From contig NC_092329.1 of the NCBI RefSeq assembly GCF_036785885.1, positions 8,680,001 through 8,744,000 of the forward strand: DNA of 64,000 nucleotides. Reading direction: 5' to 3'. The number at the start of each line of letters is the position of its first letter. The first letter of the stretch is position 1. The notes under the pieces are model-generated. The model saw only the letters and a program-made list of their open reading frames with translations. It did not search any database and had not been told where the DNA came from. The translations under genes were made by a program, and so were the position numbers. Below are positions 40,801 through 51,100 of this stretch, piece by piece. Source of the DNA: Coffea arabica (Eukaryota; Streptophyta; Magnoliopsida; Gentianales; Rubiaceae).

Positions 40801-43800
40801 AGCTTTACGTATGATGGACGATTATTACTTTCTGCAAAACAAAAGAGGACAAGTGTAACTCATGAGAAAGAAAAGTACTATTCTTCAAGTAATGTAGCAA
40901 ACATAACTTTTAAATCCCAAATGCAAAGGAATCCAGACAATTTCCAATTAGGGAGTATAGCCCTCTACCAAAACTAAAAACTCAAAACCACAAACATCAT
41001 CGATAATAAGGGATCACATCTATGGACAACAACATTAGTAGCTGGCATCACGACAAGCATCCAAGACAGTTTAAATTTTCTCAAGATTAAGTGCACAAAA
41101 CACAAAACCTAATTGAATTATTCACAGGAAAACCAAGATTTCCCTCTTTATGTATAACATACAACAACAATAGAAGGTCAAACAACACACATAATCAAAG
41201 GGTAAGAAATACCAAATAAGTAAGAAATCGATCAAAACAAGAGGAAAAAAGAACTTAAATGACCATGCTCCATATATCATATCAGTTCTCATAAACCAAA
41301 AAGGCACGAAGTAGTTAAAAACTTAAGAAGTCAACCTCTAAAATTTGTCCAAACAACCAAATTGCAGAAAATACAGCTTACTGTAATCATGTTGTTTAAC
41401 CACCATAACATTGCCAATCGACATATATTTCAACGAAGACAATCCTACACAGATTTCAGTGCTCAGTAACATCATTCGTTTAGAAAGCATAATACCTTTC
41501 TTTTTTTTTTGGCCAATGAAATTCCAGCCATGGAATGGATATATTGATCAATCCTCTCAAACTACTCTATTAAGAAGCTATCTAGTTTTCATTGACACAA
41601 AAAACTAACTGCATGTTGAAATCTTTTTCTCTACACCACACACACAGAATTTATATTAGTGTCCAGGTCATTCAAGAAATTACACTAGTTAATACATATT
41701 TTTTTAACCTTTTAGCCTTCCAACATATTGGATGCAAAACTGGAAATCTTATTTACGGTAATTTCATTCCATGACTTCAAATCATAAAACAAAAGAAGGC
41801 AAGATATCACAAATTTTCTCCTTGAATCGAATGAAAGCACAAAAAAAGACATTAAAGCTCACCTATTAACAATAGATATTGTTAATAAACCAGGGAGATT
41901 GCTAGCTGATCGCAACAAATCCAATAAAATCCCAAGAGATCTATTTGCATCTGATGTAAGCATAGCTGTATCCAGAACAGGGTGATGACCAGCCAGCCAT
42001 GAGATATTAAACCCCTGTCCTTCTCTTCCTATACCTACATCGAGGACAGCATCAACATTGCACCAAAGTATCAAAATGAATTGCCTATAACACATTGAAC
42101 AGTAACTCATAGACAAGTCACATGATAAATAATGACGGTGCAATCTGGAACTCCCAATACAAGCTAATATCTGCATCTTCAGACTATGAGATACAATACC
42201 TTCTCCTGCGGATCTTTCAGAGTCATTTCTATCAGGTGTGAAAAGTAAAATTTGTACTTCAAGGAACTTTATTGTCAGAATCTTTATGCCAAGAGGAGCA
42301 GCCTATAAAAACATATGCAAACTTTATGTCAGGTATGTGCACCATACTCAACATCTGGAAAATATCATCCGAAAATAAGAGATCAAGCTTGTCTCATATT
42401 TCAGCTTAAACAATGTTGCAATTTTCTCCACATCAAAAAAAATGTTATCATATCAGAAGAATACAAACAATTTACATTTGTCATCCAGATTAAGCAAGAG
42501 TATCGAAAAGTACAGCATATGTCTTGATTAAAAAGTTGGAAAAAGAAAAACAAATAAACACCTAAGCACATAAAATTATACAATGCTCTTTGACGGAAAA
42601 TTCACAAACGATACTCAGCACTATGCTACTTTCCTTTACATGCTAGCATTTTGTACCATCAATTAACTGCCTAAAGTCTCTCAGCAATCCTAGAAGTGCT
42701 TCTCTCTCATTTAATCTTCTTTTTTGAAAAAGCAAATCACAAAAGCATAAAAAAGTATACCTAAGAACAAAGATCATCTAAGAAATCAAAGAAAGACAAC
42801 CAAGGTTCTAGACAGGTGGCTTCTTTCCTCCAGAAAAAGATGTGATGCAAAAAAAAAAAAATTCTTCTCAATATCTATTCACTGTGTTTGTAATATTCTA
42901 TTTCTTTCATTCCATATTAACTGCACAAAAGCTGAAGACTTTTTTAATTCCGTATGATCCAACATTACTTCAAAAAAAGGATATAGATTGCATGACTCAT
43001 GCTTAGTCATATTCACAATTTTTCTAGCATTTTCTTTTCTTTCTAATGTTAGTATATTCCTCAATATGATTCCTTCAGGAAAATTCACAACAATCTCGCA
43101 AATTTCTAGCCTGCTTGTATAGAAATCTTTTTCTAATGCATATTATCCTTCAATTGAAACTACTGACATGTTTGTGTTTCTCCAACTTTAGAAAGTCAGA
43201 CCAACCTTTAGTCATTGACAAATTTTCCAGCTTTTGCTTTCCCTCCAATGTTAGAACATCCCTCAATCAGATTCTTTGAGGAAAATAACAATAATCTCCA
43301 AAAATCTGAAGTCTGCTTTTACGGTATTCTTTTCTTATGCAATATTATCCTTCAATTGCAGCTACTACTACGTTTTACTTTTCTCCAACTTTAGACAATG
43401 ATAGTCATGTAGTTCAACATAGTGAATTTGATACAAGCTCCCAACTAATAACGCTAATTTCTTAGTCTCTTCTTTTGTATGTCAAAAAAGTTTTTTACAT
43501 CTACACATTACCAAAAATTTTCTTCACGGAGTAAAATGCAATAAAAAAAGGTAGAATTCAATGCAATTTGGCAGGCAAATGAAGGGGTCTAAGTCAACAT
43601 AAACTTTGAAAGATACTGACGACCAACTGTAGGCAACAACATTGTGCGATTACAGCTCCTAAGGTGGAGAAGCAGAAAAGCTGAAACTATTGCACTCTTG
43701 CCACAAATATGTGCAACCAGATCTTCAAACATGAGAATTCAAAGACAAAACCAAGGCTATGCAACCTTCTGATGACAGAAAGATTGGAAGAGAGAACAGT

Positions 43801-46800
43801 AAACATGGCAAAGGCTATGGCAATCATGCCTCCAACTCCTTGAATACAGATACTAAATCAGGAAGTCCATTCACAGAGTTGACCAAACTTTTCAGTGTAA
43901 ACACCTTAAAGTTAATCAATTTCAAACCAAAAACTTAGGTTTTGGCAACTTGTCAGATTGCAAAAGTCACAAAAACTTTCTTTTATGACGTGAAACTGGT
44001 GGTAGTAACAATAAGTATGGTTTTAAGATATAAAAAGCATGAATTTAAGTCACAACTAATAGTTATGACATTTGTTGTGACTATGCACACGGTGACCCTC
44101 ATTTACAAGTCACAAGGAATCAAATAGTCACAAAGATCAATTGTGACATGTGAACAAGGGTCACCGTCTACATAGTCGCAAGCTTAATTGTGACTTGTAA
44201 ATGAATGTCATGCCATCTTTTTTGACTTAAAATCATACTTTTTATGACTTAAAACCATACTTATTGTTACCACCAGTTTCATGTCATAACAAAACTTTCA
44301 TGACTTCCCAGGAATCTAACAAGTCACCAAAGGCTAAATCTTCTGCAGTGGATTCCAAACTAAAAACCCAAAACAAAAAGAAAAAAAATAAAAAAAATCC
44401 ATAGCAGTCAATGCAATTAATACAAGTGAAACATTCAAGGACTGACAAAAAGACATCATACATGGACCATTACCCATACCTCAAAAAGTATGTCAAGAAC
44501 AGCTTCCTTGAATTTAACCATTGATGTCCAAAGGTCTTCAAGCCACATCTCAACAGTGCCATGCCGGAGAAACTACACAGTTTTCAAGATACAGTTTATG
44601 AAAACCCTCATGTAGTAGACAAGATTCCAACTAGAAATGACATAACAGAAGACAGGAGATACTAGATGAATAGGCTTGAGCTTCCAATTTAGCCCATTGA
44701 AACTATGAATACATTAAAAACAAAAAAATACAAAGCTCGTCATCTGTACATTGAACGTGTGGCAGCCTTGGTGCAAAATTAGCACCACATGCCCAGCATT
44801 AGTGCATCCAACAGGATGGTACTAGTACGTGCATAAATTAAATAACTCCACCTTTAACTGGATTTCTCTCTTCAAATAGTAGTCAAAGATAGATTACGTT
44901 TTCCAAAAAGAAATTTGTTGACATATTTGTAAAGATGGAATAGACCCCAGGTCACATGATGCTGCTTCTTCAGGTTAAAAAAAGAAATCAACTAAGAGCT
45001 ACGGTATTTTTTAATAAGTATAAGATGGTTGTTGGAGAGTACATTTGCAAAACTTAGATAAATAAATCAAATCTAGACTGGGCTATACAACTGAACAAGA
45101 TAAACATGCTTCAAAGTAAAAAGTGAAATTGAAATGCGCAATAATATTCTATATACAACATAACTATCTTCAGTTCCAGTATGTTATAAGATTATTACTA
45201 ACACTTATTCCTTCTAAACTATACCTCTCTCTACAGAATTACATTTGTATTTACCTCTTCAATTCAACTATTTATAATAAAAAGGAAAGGATGTAAAGTA
45301 ATCAGTATCCACCCAGGGCAGTCTTTAATGCTATAAAATAGTAAACCATAAATTGTCCACCAGAAGGTTGAAATTCAACCAAAAACCTTTAGCTAGACAT
45401 ATTGGGATATTAGAAGAAGTAACAAAAAAAAATTTCTAAAAAGGAAATTTATCATAAGTAACTAGTCAAAAAAGTGAGAGAGAGAGAGAGAGAGAGCTTC
45501 ATGAGCTAGTAGAGCTTTTTGACATATTTTCAAACACACTATAGAGAGGATACAAACCTGCAATGATAACTCCTCCAACACACTACAAAAGATACCCGTG
45601 CCTGTAATTATGGATTGCTTCACGACCATAGCATTTTCATCTTTTAAGAATGTCATTAAAACTGGCATTAGTACGGAAAAATGCTCCAATGCTTTCAACC
45701 CAATGTCCTCAATTACACTGCAAACCGTATAGCCAGCAGTCAAAATAATGAAAACAAACATAAACAATGATACAGGAAATCCAATATGGGGGGGAGAAGG
45801 GCAGGGGAGCAGGAGAAGAACAGAATCTACATGATGTAAAACAAACATGGCACCTAACGAACCTTATACCAGACACATAAAAAAGGAGCAAAAACAGAAA
45901 AACATGAATGTGATATCCTCTTTCTTTTCATCAAAAACATCTCTTTGTTTCTGGTTCATAACTCAAAGCTTTTTTCTGATATGCCTAACAGATAAGTGCC
46001 ATCAACAATCTGTCAACATGTTGAAACAAATTTTAAGGTCCAGACAAACCACAAGAAGGAAATGGCTCTAATCAACTTGGTCACTGAAACACTTCCATGA
46101 GAATGTTCCCTTTTATTTTCTAATAATGTTATTTGCTTACTAAGATAAACCTATTTCCTTACTCTACAAGTTTATCAATGATCTTCCAGTGTATGTCCAT
46201 AGGAACAACGGCAGCATCTTAGTTACTAAAATAAACACTTCCATGAGAATGTTCCCTTTTATTTTCTAATAATGTTATTTGCTTACTAAGATAAACCTCT
46301 TTCCTTACTCTACAAGTTTATCAATGATCTGCCAGTGTATGTCCATAGGAACAATGGCAGCATCTTAGTTACTAAGATAAACACTTCCATGAGAATGTTC
46401 CCTTTTATTTTCTAATAATGTTATTTGCTTACTAAGCTAAACCTATTTCCTTACTCTACAAGTTTATCAATGATCTGCCAGTGTATGTCCATAGGAACAA
46501 TGGCAGCATCTTAGTTACTAAGATAAACACTTCCATGAGAATGTTCCCTTTTATTTTCTAATAATGTTATTTGCTTACTAAGATAAACCTATTTCCTTAC
46601 TCTACAAGTTTATCAATGATCCGGCAGTGTATGTCCATAGGAACAACGGCAGCATCTTAGCCCACCACTCAAGCCACAACCTCAATCATCTATGTAAGGT
46701 AATTTAATTATAAGTACATTTCCTTACCATGCTCATGTACATAAATTGCATGTACTTATCCATTATACACCATCACCAAAAGTTTCAATTTAAAATGTTA

Positions 46801-47473
46801 ATTCTGTAAATCTAGTGAATTGCATGCTTTCAAAAAATAAAAAAGCAGCATTGTCAGTTTCTTTTTTCTGGCTTAAAATGCCTTCCTACCAAACTGAATG
46901 CCAAATAAATGAAGAAAATCCTTTCGAGCATAAAATGCAAATTTCATCAGAACTTAAAACAAAATGGACAAATAAATCAAATTTACACCGGCTATCTATC
47001 ATCTTATAAAATTATTAAAAATTCATCATCAAAAAAGGATAAAAAACAGATACTAAGAACTTCTTGAATTATACTAGTGAACACAATTAAGTTTCTAAGA
47101 ACACTCTTTGCATCTCCATTTGAATTGTAAAATGACATTCAACAAAATTTAAGCTAAACCGAGAAGCAGAATAACAAGGTATCAGGGTTACACGTTAAAG
47201 AAGACAATGTATTAAACTTTTCCTTTAATATCGGTGAAATTATAAGAATTTCAAATGTAAAACATACTCAACAAGGGTTTTTCGAACGAGACTTTCAGGC
47301 GATGACTGAAGCTCGACCAGAAAAGGAAATAGTTCGGCGGCTTGAAACGGCTCAGCTGCTAACAGAATATCTTTTGCTTGCTTCAAAGACGATATCTTTA
47401 CTGCCAAATCGCCGTGGTTGTTTGCCGCGGCAAGTAAAGCCATCGCCTGCTCCCGCGGCGGTGGTGCCGCCAT
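13892..47473 (-). CDS. ESP4: Symplekin / ESP4-like mRNA 3'-end processing scaffold
   Basis: Twenty-seven coding exons in one frame, all GT-AG, give 1,342 residues; I recall Arabidopsis ESP4 (At5g01400) as about 1,467. Exons 5'-3': 47473-47268, 45717-45558, 44572-44480, 42302-42200, 42034-41863, 36554-36380, 34733-34605, 34510-33923, 33796-33155, 32200-32129, 28693-28580, 28512-28279, 27457-27410, 27191-27045, 21285-21121, 20964-20902, 19560-19450, 19353-19270, 19144-19097, 18576-18502, 17016-16921, 16667-16587, 16509-16438, 15076-15032, 14885-14802, 14693-14590, 14009-13892. Residues 1-346 form the HEAT-like symplekin/Pta1 N-terminal domain ([27 protein letters not shown]); 347-756 are a Ser/Pro-rich linker with [10 protein letters not shown] and three DPRR repeats across exons 8-9; about 757-1342 are the symplekin C-terminal region ([33 protein letters not shown]-like MPKLW). 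Symplekin holds CPSF and CstF together at poly(A) sites in the nucleus. Local order suggests orthology to At1g27590/27595; the symbol is by family. Confidence 0.93.
15360..15712. repeat. Tandem duplication, period about 170-177 bp, in symplekin intron 23
   Basis: Two copies starting near 15360 and 15537. Shared blocks include GAGAATTGGAACATCAATTA (15389 and 15559) and TTAGCTCTTGTTAACTTTAA. The copies differ by small indels and substitutions. Not coding. Confidence 0.8.
18114..18211 (-). mobile_element. Short tRNA-like SINE, copy A, in symplekin intron 20
   Basis: Read on the minus strand, a body with TTGGGTTGGGTGGTAAG (A-box-like), then GGTTCAAGACC (B-box-like), ends in an A-rich tail. It is flanked by a 16-bp near-perfect direct repeat, AGAAACAAAACTAACT at 18098-18113 and AGAAACAAATCTAACT at 18212-18227 (one mismatch), as expected for target-primed insertion. 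The body matches the element at 62836-62932. Confidence 0.75.
21678..21682. repeat. Left target-site duplication of copia element
   Basis: CATTT, repeated at 26532-26536 directly after the right LTR. Five bp is the usual size for LTR retrotransposons. Confidence 0.85.
21683..21926 (+). repeat. 5' LTR of copia element (244 bp)
   Basis: Begins TGTTACAG and ends TTTAACA. It holds an internal tandem duplication of about 59 bp (TGTAGGCTGATTTGTAGGG units). It keeps a 49-bp segment that the 3' LTR lacks. Confidence 0.9.
21927..21940 (+). other. Primer-binding site (initiator tRNA-Met type)
   Basis: TGGTATCAGCGCAG directly follows the 5' LTR. TGGTATCAGAGC is the usual plant copia site, complementary to the 3' end of initiator methionine tRNA; here one base in the core differs. 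Confidence 0.75.
22184..26329 (+). pseudogene. Copia gag-pol polyprotein with one in-frame stop
   Basis: A single frame of 1,382 codons interrupted only by TAG at 25250-25252. Domains in order: Gag; CCHC zinc knuckle [14 protein letters not shown] at about residues 261-274; aspartic protease DSGATDHM at about 344; GAG pre-integrase HCRLGHPSL; integrase core [13 protein letters not shown] with [10 protein letters not shown]; reverse transcriptase with [10 protein letters not shown] at about 1064; RNase H with [13 protein letters not shown] near the end. The stop falls in reverse transcriptase between YGLK and SPRAW, where the family normally has glutamine, so a CAG to TAG change explains it. 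No frameshift was seen. Confidence 0.92.
26328..26336 (+). other. Polypurine tract of copia element
   Basis: GAGGGGGAG immediately before the 3' LTR; it primes plus-strand synthesis in this class of element. It overlaps the end of the pol frame. Confidence 0.75.
26337..26531 (+). repeat. 3' LTR of copia element (195 bp, internally deleted)
   Basis: Matches the 5' LTR from TGTTACAG to TTTAACA but lacks 49 bp. The deletion lies between two TTGTA pentamers, so it probably arose by a short-homology slip after insertion. Outside it the LTRs look identical by eye. Confidence 0.9.
30072..31488 (-). pseudogene. Copia protease-integrase remnant
   Basis: Protease motif [13 protein letters not shown] near 31270, pre-integrase [16 protein letters not shown] near 30900, integrase core [16 protein letters not shown] near 30740, and the integrase C-terminal part ([16 protein letters not shown]) near 30160. 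The frame changes twice (blocks 31488-31201, 31111-30515 and 30659-30072), and a TAG at 30465-30467 sits where the conserved TPQ-NGV motif has glutamine. It cannot make a working protein. Confidence 0.85.
30083..31823 (-). mobile_element. Truncated Ty1/copia fragment in symplekin intron 10
   Basis: Read on the minus strand: a short LTR (31823-31658, starting TGTTGGG and ending TTATCA), a primer-binding site TGGTATCAGAGCT (31657-31645), a leader with repeated TGTTCA motifs, then a protease and integrase remnant that stops near 30083. Most of Gag, all of reverse transcriptase and RNase H, and the second LTR are missing. It has the same orientation as the host gene and is a different family from the element at 21683. 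Confidence 0.82.
31658..31823 (-). repeat. LTR of truncated copia fragment (166 bp)
   Basis: Bounded by TG and CA on the minus strand and placed directly before a TGGTATCAGAGCT primer-binding site. No second copy of this LTR was found in the window. Confidence 0.65.
35680..35688. repeat. 9-bp target-site duplication of MITE
   Basis: TTATTATTT, repeated exactly at 36131-36139. Confidence 0.85.
35689..36130. mobile_element. Mutator-type MITE in symplekin intron 6 (442 bp)
   Basis: Terminal inverted repeat GGGTAAAATACCAAAA at 35689 is mirrored by TTTTGGTATTTTACCC ending at 36130. The internal sequence is also largely palindromic (repeated CCCTGTGGTTTC and TTCAATTTAACTCC blocks in both orientations). 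The exact 9-bp target duplication is the mark of the Mutator superfamily. No transposase is encoded. Confidence 0.85.
36555..41862 (-). other. Large symplekin intron 5 (5.3 kb)
   Basis: Between symplekin exons 5 and 6. I found no transposon ends or coding remnants. It contains one tight hairpin (38322-38367). Its size is otherwise unexplained; short ORFs in it have no motifs. Confidence 0.6.
38322..38367. repeat. Perfect-type hairpin in symplekin intron 5
   Basis: A 20-bp stem (AGATTTGATAACGCATCCTC against its complement with one G.U-type pair) and a 6-base loop CAAACA. Too short for a plant microRNA precursor; perhaps a small foldback relic. Confidence 0.6.
43021..43400. repeat. Diverged tandem duplication, period 202 bp, symplekin intron 3
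   Basis: Blocks such as CTAATGTTAG/CCAATGTTAG (43045 and 43247) and ATTATCCTTCAATTG (43142 and 43344) recur 202 bp apart in the same order, also including TTTCTCCAACTTTAGA. Confidence 0.65.
43931..44340. mobile_element. Foldback MITE in symplekin intron 3
   Basis: Left arm with GAAACTGGTGGTAGTAACAA and ATAAGTATGGTTTTAAG is mirrored on the right by CTTAAAACCATACTTAT and GTTACCACCAGTTTCATG. The mirrored region reaches from about 43931 to 44340. Between them are several GTCACAA boxes. No coding capacity; exact termini and target duplication were not resolved, so the superfamily is open. Confidence 0.7.
45476..45497. repeat. GA microsatellite
   Basis: A pure run of GA dinucleotides in symplekin intron 2, near exon 2. 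Confidence 0.8.
46090..46660. repeat. 146-bp tandem array, about 3.9 copies, symplekin intron 1
   Basis: CACTTCCATGAGAATGTTCC starts at 46090, 46236, 46382 and 46528, an exact 146-bp period. Copies differ at only a few positions (for example GATCTTCCAG, GATCTGCCAG, GATCCGGCAG). Such uniformity points to recent amplification. No long ORF crosses the unit. Confidence 0.92.
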
Positions 47474-47481
47474 GCCTCAAC

Positions 47482-47707
47482 CTAATTCCGATTAAATTAA
47501 GCTAAATAGTACTAAAAATATTTCTAGGGTTTCGAATGAGAAGCAATTTAAAAATTTTTGTAACGTCAATTACCGGCAGCTCGTTGCAGAGACGTTGTCA
47601 CCGGGCAGTTTTAAGAAGGGTAATCGGAGAAAGGAGAAAAATCGGAGAATTTTTTGGAACTAAAAAAATTTTGAGAGGTTGGGGTCTAGCGGTCCGGGAC
47701 TATATAG
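47482..47707 (-). promoter_or_regulatory. Leader and core promoter of symplekin gene
   Basis: TATATAG at 47701-47707 lies about 230 bp before the ATG at 47473. Just upstream is TTGGGCCCAA (47717-47726), which contains the TGGGCC/GGCCCA (site II, TCP-bound) motif of plant housekeeping promoters. A leader intron from 47573 to 47482 is possible (CCG|GTAATT and AATTAG|GTTGAGGC). All of this is read from sequence only. Confidence 0.45.
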
Positions 47708-47726
47708 TCATATGGATTGGGCCCAA

Positions 47727-48167
47727 TTGGACAACTTGGATTTGACTGTGCTTCATTCATCTTTTATTTTAGGTCCAAAAATTCTGGATCTTCTAACTTC
47801 CGTTTTCTTGGACGGTTTATGAAACAGCCAGGTGGGTTTTATCTCGCAACCATTTTGGACTTAGAGACGAAAATAGAAAAGAACGGAGAATCTGAGGAGG
47901 CTAGCAAATCTCACTTGGGTCAATGGGCTTTGTAGTGAAACTCGGGCCGGGGCCGTAAATGTTCTGCCTTGTGACAAAAGAATCATGGTTGCTGGTCAGA
48001 TTCGACCGATCTAACCAATTAACTGACCTTCAAATTTCTGATTAGACTCCCAAATTTTATCCTCTTCCCCTTCCCCTTTTATAAGGTTTGAAATCTAGTC
48101 TAGGAAAAAAAATTGTGATTGCACAATAATGAGATTTTGATTAATGAAATTTGTTATGAGATGGATT
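47727..48167. other. Upstream intergenic, no gene seen
   Basis: Probable promoter-distal region of the symplekin gene. Two plus-strand ORFs (47536 and 47717) overlap its leader or promoter and have no recognisable content. Confidence 0.45.
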
Positions 48168-51100
48168 TGTGACGTGGCTGACAAATTTTTTAAGAAGAGG
48201 AACCACGTGAAGAGGGCAAGAAAGAAGCAATGCATTTGAAATTTTTCATAACCTGCGTGCTTATTTCAGTAGACATCCAAACTTCTTGCGACGTCGTTTT
48301 CCTCATTTTAGTCATTTTTACTATTTTTAATGTTATTTCTTTTCGTGTCTAGCTTAGAACTTCTCTATTATAAAATATAAATGTGATAGGGCTTTGTTAT
48401 TCAAACTTTTAACATTATTAATCAAATATTCCTGATTTTTACCAAATTTTCTCAAGTTCTTTAACGGTTTTTGTGATTTATTTGGGATTTGGTCGTGAGT
48501 CATTCCTTTTGTTCTTCAGAAATTGTTCATGAAACAATTTCTTAAAACACATTTTTGTGTCAGTTGGTATTAGAGTAATATTCGCCTATCTTGAAATATT
48601 ATCAATGGTTGGAAACAAATCCAGAGACAGATCTTTTGCCCTTAAGATAGAGATTCAGGTTATGAATGAGAGCACATGGATGGTTTGAAGTAAGGATGCA
48701 ATGAACTATGAATTCAGGTGAACCGTATCTAAATATCTGTGAATTTACTTGTGCAATATATGAATAGGATGTGTATCACGGGATAGAATCAACAAGATGA
48801 ATAGGACAGGAGAGTCACTCCTAAGTTGCCTCTTGTTAACTTGGGTCAATAACCACGACATCAGGATCAGACGAATCAAAATCCTCGCAGAAGACTGAAA
48901 AATAAGAAGGATGATTTGTCTGATAAATAGACAGTTATTGCTTTTAGCCCCAATAACCTTAGCTAATGAGGTTTTCAACATTGACAGAGGAAACTGGATG
49001 AGTACAAGCTTAAGGTGGATATTCTATCATACAATGGCTATTTAAGCATCGAGGACTTCTTGAATTAGCTTGCAGAGATTGACGAATTCTTTGACTATGT
49101 GGAAGTTCTTGAGAACTGCCAAGTCAAGTTTGTGGCTTGTAAATTGAAAGTCGGAGCTCGACATCATGGGAGCAGTTGCAGCATCAAAGACTTCAATAGG
49201 AGAAGCAACCAATGAGGGCATGGTTGAAGATAAAACACTTTCTCATTGCTGAATTCCAACCGTCAGATTATGAGCAATTCCTATTTTTGCAATTTCATCA
49301 TTGTGTTTAGTGTAATCGGACTGTTCATGATTATCATGTTCAGTTCTTATGTTTATTAGCTAGAAACAATGTGTTGAAATCCAAGGGTTAGATTGTTTCA
49401 AGATTTTGGATGGATTGAATCACAATATGCATGAAAAGATTGGCATTCAGCCCATACCTACACTATCAGATGTGCACAACCTGACCTTTAAGGTTGAATT
49501 GAATTTAGCTAAAAATCGAGCACCTGAAGTGAAAAGTTGCATAGAAATTTTCACTCGAATAGATCTAATACAAAAGAGAGTTAAAGGGACAACCAAAAGG
49601 CATAAGGAGTTAGGTACCATGAACACAAAAAGCCAATGGTAAATGAACATGAGGTGCCTAAAAGGCAACCCACGAGGCAACCTTAACCTAACAACACGAA
49701 GTTCCCTAACCTGTATGCAAAATTCATGGGGGACAAGTGTAATAAGTGTGAAAAGTTGGGACATACCTCTAATAATTGCCCTGACCAAAGGCAAATAAAT
49801 CTGGTAGAACATGCTGCCGTTATTGATATAAAGGCGTAAAAGACTACGTATGTGAAGCAGAATCCAAAGAAAATGAGAAGACGAGGAGTTCGAGGTTTCC
49901 ATGTACGTGATTTGTAAGATGCTATAGATATCGAAACAGGAGGAGGAGACACAACATCACAAACTCTTTCAAAATAGGTGTTGCATTTCCAATAAGTTTC
50001 TTGATGTGGTTATTGATAGTGATAGTTTTGAAAATATTATATTTAGACAACTTGTTAAGAAGCTTCAATTACCTGTTGAAAAACACCTTGAACCCTACAA
50101 AATGGATTAGATTAAAGAGGTAGAAACTATTAAGGTGGTAGATAGGTGTAAAGTACGTTTATCTATCAGCCAATAGTCTAATCTTGTCATGTGTGATACG
50201 GTAAATATATATGAATGTTTGCCAATTATTGTTAGGACGTCCTTGATAGTATGAAGTTGATGCTAGCTTTATGTGTAGAAAATGTCCATAAATCTATGAA
50301 GGATAATAAAAAGGATCACTTTGGTCCCTAAAAACCAAAGTGAACATTCTAAACATGTGAAGGAAGCCAATGATAGCAAGGAGATGCTTATTGCTACCAA
50401 TACAAGTTGAATTCATTGCCAATATCAAGGAGCCGTAGGAGGTGACAATGAGCCATAAAGTCATGAGATTGATGTCCTTCATGAGATTTATGAGGATGAT
50501 GACGATTTCAAGAAGCTATGGCTTGCTTGTAAGATCAAAAGAACACGGAATGACTTTCACATCTATGATGGTTATCTTTTCAAAAGTAATTGGTTTTGCA
50601 TTCTTTATGTCTCTTTGCATGAGAAACTAATACGGGATTTGCATGGTGGTGGTTTTAGTGGATATTTGGGTATGGCTAAAACTACTTCTAACCTGGAGTC
50701 ACATCATTGTTGATCATAGTGAAAGCATGATATGTGTGAGTATGCATGGAAGTGCAAAGCTAATCAGGTAGCAAAAAGCAAATCGCAAAATACTAATTTA
50801 TTTGCTCATTTGCTGGTTCATGAGGGGATTTGGGAGAACTTGCCCAATGATTTCATTGTTAGACTATCTCGTACTCAAAGAAAGGTGGATGGGTTTTCTA
50901 AAATAGTGCATGTTATTCCATACCGCAAGATTTCAAATGCTTTACATATTGCACGCCTTTTTTTGCTGAAGTGGTTCGCTTGCATGGAGTACCCAAGTCT
51001 ATCACGTCCAACAGAGACACCAAATTTTTTAGTCATTTTTGGGTCGCTTTGTGGAAGATATTTGACACATCATTGAACTTCAGCAGTACTGGTCATTCCA

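Noticed and set aside
49447..49952. Minus-strand ORFs of 151 and 89 codons
   Set aside because: They are shadows of the gypsy Gag and zinc-knuckle region, which reads sensibly on the plus strand.
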